Assembly (NCBI RefSeq): GCF_900111765.1
Contig: NZ_FOIB01000002.1
Span: forward strand, 1,178,001 to 1,242,000
Length of the DNA stretch: 64,000 nt
Direction of reading: 5' to 3'
DNA from: Myxococcus fulvus
Lineage (GTDB): Bacteria > Myxococcota > Myxococcia > Myxococcales > Myxococcaceae
Made by a program: the position numbers and the translations under genes. Positions 61,164 to 64,000 of the stretch are shown piece by piece. The notes beneath the pieces are model-generated. The model was not told the DNA's origin and made no database searches. It was given only the letters and a program-made list of their open reading frames with translations. Position 1 is the first letter of the stretch. Each line of letters begins with the position of its first letter.

Positions 61164-63221
61164 ATGGGCTCGTTGCACTCCGCGGCTCGCGCATCCACGC
61201 CCGCACCGGCTCCGAAGGCCACGCCTCCACGTGTAACCCGGACGGTGGTACCGCAGCCCTCCACCGCGCCCACCCAGGACATCTCCCCGGGTGACTCCGC
61301 GGACAGGGCCCCTCGCTTCGACATCGGGACCGTCGCGCTGTATCCGCCACCGCGCGCCTTGCGTCCCATGCCCGGTGGCGCGACGACCCGCCCGCTGGGC
61401 AGGGTGCAGGCTCCCAGCACTCCCATCAGCCCAGGGCCGTCTCTCGGCGCCATCCCGACCTCGGTTGCGGCCACGGTGGGCGCGTTCGGAACGAACCTGC
61501 TCCGCGCCGCGCTGACGCCCCGCGCGCCCGTGGGCAATGCCTCCCCGTCCCTGTCCCGACTCGCGGGTGGAACCCCCGTCCCCGCGTGGATCCGGGCGCC
61601 GTTCGAGCAGTCCTACGGCTACGATTTGTCACCGGTCCGCCTGCACACCGGCCCCATGGCGAGACAGGCGGCGAGGTCCGTGGGCGCCGCGGCCTTCACG
61701 CTGGGCGACCACATCGTCCTGGGAGGCGACCTCGACGTCGCGAGCGGCGCGGGGAGACACATCCTGGGGCACGAGCTGGCGCACACCGTCCAGGCGCGGC
61801 TCGGGGGTGGCCGGGGCCGCATCAGCGAGCCCTCCTGGCCCTCCGAGCGCGAGGCCGAGCGCGCCACCCGGGCGGCCCTCATCCAGTCTCCCTATGAGCT
61901 GACCGAGGGCGCCGGAGAGGACCTGCACCGCATCGCGCCGTGGCTCGTGCTGGCGGGAATCGGCCTGGTGGCGGGCGTCGTCACCTGGGCCACCTCCGAC
62001 AGCCCCGAGGAGAACCAGCGGCGTCACGCGGAGGGCGCTCCGGACCCCTCCAGGAGCCTCTGGGCGCTCGTGCCCGTCTACGGCTCGGTCCAGCAGATTC
62101 GCGAGGCGGAGTCGTACTTCCAGCGCGCCCTGGGTACCGGCTTCCTGATGGTCGACTTCGCCACGCTGGGCGCCGCGGGCGTCGCGGGCCGTGCGCTCAT
62201 CCGAGTCCCTGTCTCCGTCTACCGCACCGCCGTGGCCCGGCGCGCCGCGGGTGAGCTGGTCGTTCGCGAGGGCGGGGAAATCCTCACGGAGGCGATGGCG
62301 CGCGAGACGGCCGCGGCCTTCGGTCGCGAGGGCGGCGCGGTCTTCGCCACGCGGGCGGCCGCGGCCACCGAGGTGGAGCGGGCCCTGGGACGCGGCGCCA
62401 TCGTCGCCGTGACGGAAGGTGGGCTGAATCACGCCGTCATCTACGCCCGCAACGCCGCGGGGCAGATCATGAAGCTCCACGGCGGCCCGCTGCGCGTGCT
62501 CTTCCGTGAGACACCCCAGGTCCTCACCCCGCGGCTGGCGGAGAGCGTCGCGCAGCGAGCCAACGCCTACGTGGTCATCGAGGCGGCGGAGGCGGCCGTC
62601 AGCATCGAGCAGGCGGTCGCCGTCGCCCAGCGCGGAGGCAACGCCATCCTGCGCTGGTTGCGAGGCACGCCCACCAGTTGCGGCATCATGCAGGGCGCGA
62701 TTCTCGAGGCCTCGGGGCTCCCGGCGGCGACACTCGCGAGGCTCTTGCCCTCGGGTGGCGCCGCGGCGCGACTGCTCCCCATCACCCTGCTCGAACACAT
62801 GGCGGGCAACGCCGGTCTGCGCTTCGTCGAGGGCGGCATGGCTCGCATCATCGGCGGCACGCTCATGCAGAGTGGCCTGTCCGCGTTCGGAGGCAGTGTG
62901 GGCGTCGTCACCTCCACGCTGATGCGGGTGTTCGTCGACCTGCTCTCGCCCGAGGCCTCGCCCACGCCCGCGACACCCCGTCGTCCGAGGACGACGAGCA
63001 CGGCGCGACGCACGCCCGAGAGTGATGCCTTCGCCCGCACCATCGTCGAGCAATGGGGGCGCACGCTCCTGGGGCCGGCGAGCATGGTCAGCGCCTCGCT
63101 CCCGGACATCATCCCCGGCTGGATTCTGCGCACCCAGGAGTTCAGGGAGTCGCTGGTGCTCTCGCTGGTGGCCCAGGGCATGTCCCTTGAGAGCGCCAGG
63201 GAAGTGGTCGATGGAGGCTGA
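61164..63221 (+). CDS. DUF4157 protein with possible permuted NlpC/P60-like domain
   Basis: A 685-residue protein. The N-terminal ~140 residues are Pro/Ala-rich and disordered. Residues ~135-235 are a DUF4157 metallopeptidase-like domain (SYGYDLSPVRLHTGPMARQA, GDHIVLGGDLDVASG, HILGHELAHTVQ with HExxH at 203-207). A hydrophobic helix follows at 259-276. The C-terminal half has LNHAVIYARNAAGQIMKLHG (His423) and later GTPTSCGIMQGAIL (Cys506), a His-before-Cys order seen in circularly permuted NlpC/P60 (LRAT/YaeF-type) enzymes. DUF4157 is often linked to extracellular contractile injection systems; none is visible here. Possibly a secreted toxin or cargo. Confidence 0.8.
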   Translation: MGSLHSAARASTPAPAPKATPPRVTRTVVPQPSTAPTQDISPGDSADRAPRFDIGTVALYPPPRALRPMPGGATTRPLGRVQAPSTPISPGPSLGAIPTSVAATVGAFGTNLLRAALTPRAPVGNASPSLSRLAGGTPVPAWIRAPFEQSYGYDLSPVRLHTGPMARQAARSVGAAAFTLGDHIVLGGDLDVASGAGRHILGHELAHTVQARLGGGRGRISEPSWPSEREAERATRAALIQSPYELTEGAGEDLHRIAPWLVLAGIGLVAGVVTWATSDSPEENQRRHAEGAPDPSRSLWALVPVYGSVQQIREAESYFQRALGTGFLMVDFATLGAAGVAGRALIRVPVSVYRTAVARRAAGELVVREGGEILTEAMARETAAAFGREGGAVFATRAAAATEVERALGRGAIVAVTEGGLNHAVIYARNAAGQIMKLHGGPLRVLFRETPQVLTPRLAESVAQRANAYVVIEAAEAAVSIEQAVAVAQRGGNAILRWLRGTPTSCGIMQGAILEASGLPAATLARLLPSGGAAARLLPITLLEHMAGNAGLRFVEGGMARIIGGTLMQSGLSAFGGSVGVVTSTLMRVFVDLLSPEASPTPATPRRPRTTSTARRTPESDAFARTIVEQWGRTLLGPASMVSASLPDIIPGWILRTQEFRESLVLSLVAQGMSLESAREVVDGG

Positions 63222-63231
63222 GTCGAAGGCG

Positions 63232-63906
63232 TCACCCGGACGAGGTGACGCCGCCACGCGCCCGCTCCTGGCGCCACACGCAGAGCTGGCACACGCCAGC
63301 GATGAGCAGCAGCCCCCATGTGCACCGAGGCTCGCGCGTCGTGGCCAGCACGAGCACTGACAGCCCCAGCATCCACGGCACCCAGAGGGATTCCCCGTCC
63401 CGATAGCGCATGTACACGCGCGCGGGGAACACCAGGAGCACACACGGCAGGGCGAACGACAGCCAGTCCCCGGAAGGCGCGCGGAGCATGAGCCAGAGCG
63501 ACAGCGCCGTGAACGCGCTCCACTCCGTCAGGACGAGGCCCGTGCGTCGCGCCAGCACCCTTCGCGCTCCGCGCCACGCCAGGAAGGCGCGCGCCTGCGC
63601 GACGGACGGTCCGGGAGACGTCGCCTCCTCCACCGAAGACGGAGGCATCGCCACCTCCTGGAGCAGCCGCGCGCGTCGGGAGCGCACCTGTGCACCGAGC
63701 GCCACGAGCCCCAGGACGCCGACACCCACGATGACGCCCCAGTCCCGGGACGACGGGGCCCGAGCCTCGGGGGCGAGCGGGGCGACACGTGGGCCTTCCG
63801 CTCGAGGCGAGGACCCATCCAGCCGGGTCGCGATGACGTGAGCCATCATCGCGGCCAGGGCGACGAAGACGCCAAGGATGATGGGGACCTCGCGAGGCGC
63901 TGCCAT
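63232..63906 (-). CDS. Multi-pass membrane protein
   Basis: A 224-residue membrane protein with about five hydrophobic segments: VPIILGVFVALAAMMAHVIA, WGVIVGVGVLGLVALGAQV, TEWSAFTALSLWLMLRAPSG, WLSFALPCVLLVFPARVYMR and GLLLIAGVCQLCVWRQE. No family is recognised. Start ATG 63906 is used (63936 is an alternative; neither has a good ribosome site). It converges on the DUF4157 gene with 10 bases between stops, so the pair may share a function only if co-inherited. Confidence 0.65.
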   Translation of the reverse strand: MAAPREVPIILGVFVALAAMMAHVIATRLDGSSPRAEGPRVAPLAPEARAPSSRDWGVIVGVGVLGLVALGAQVRSRRARLLQEVAMPPSSVEEATSPGPSVAQARAFLAWRGARRVLARRTGLVLTEWSAFTALSLWLMLRAPSGDWLSFALPCVLLVFPARVYMRYRDGESLWVPWMLGLSVLVLATTREPRCTWGLLLIAGVCQLCVWRQERARGGVTSSG

Positions 63907-64000
63907 GCGGACAGTGCATGGAAGACCGGGCCGCATGTCAATGGCCCGGTTGACTCACCTGCCCGAGGGCCTGGACAGTGGGGCTCGGCTCAATCGCCGC

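Overview
The window is uniformly GC-rich (about 70% by eye, with strong G/C at third codon positions). It is packed with secreted lipoproteins, discoidin (F5/8C)/PKD/RCC1/ricin modular proteins, MopE-type cysteine motifs, caspase-like peptidases and an ECF sigma/anti-sigma pair. This mix is characteristic of a myxobacterium (Myxococcota, most likely Myxococcaceae). The taxonomic call is inference from gene content; no rRNA or housekeeping marker is present.

Layout. 1-9.7 kb: a lipoprotein, a PLP decarboxylase and an atypical SDR in one minus-strand operon; a GRP-type sugar transporter; a SHOCT protein; a beta-class GST divergent from an HxlR regulator with palindromes between them; a bestrophin; a MATE exporter; and a CAP lipoprotein. 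10-14.8 kb: a secreted protein, an aldo/keto reductase, a Tiki/EreA-like lipoprotein and a hypothetical. 14.8-19.2 kb: a small accessory island between two ~120-bp direct repeats. It holds an Imm52-like immunity relic, a decayed IS66, an AT-richer gene resembling a beta-pore-forming toxin and a decayed IS630. The right-hand repeat is the 3' end of a lipoprotein gene, so the island looks inserted at, and duplicating, that 3' end. 19.1-24.5 kb: that lipoprotein, a DUF6345-type protein with a caspase-like His/Cys pair, an ExbB/TolQ homologue, a secreted protein, a P-loop kinase-like protein and a glycosyltransferase.

24.5-28.1 kb: a four-gene operon (ECF sigma, anti-sigma, caspase-domain lipoprotein, Asp-tailed lipoprotein), facing an Asp-rich lipoprotein. 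29-39.5 kb: a PKD-esterase lipoprotein, a MocR regulator, a frameshifted TPR lipoprotein colliding with a truncated convergent lipoprotein, a six-repeat surface lipoprotein, VOC and sulfotransferase genes, and an XRE regulator opposite a small membrane protein. 39.6-51.6 kb: hflK-hflC, a 1132-residue modular lipoprotein with a haem-type CNGCH motif, an EEP nuclease, an HNH nuclease, a 14-repeat RCC1 lipoprotein, and nrfHA (ammonia-forming nitrite reductase). 52-64 kb: a ricin/FnIII/sugar-dehydrogenase lipoprotein, a second PKD-esterase, a paralogue of the 22-kb secreted protein, an ankyrin protein, three tiny lipoproteins, a DUF3060 protein, and a DUF4157 protein with a possible permuted NlpC/P60-like domain.

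The best candidates for undescribed biology are the sigma/anti-sigma/caspase-lipoprotein operon, the repeat-flanked toxin island, the DUF6345 cysteine-peptidase-like protein with its lipoprotein partner, and the DUF4157 protein. Long perfect hairpins without U-tracts separate several convergent gene pairs. No tRNA, rRNA, CRISPR array, prophage or replication origin was recognised.
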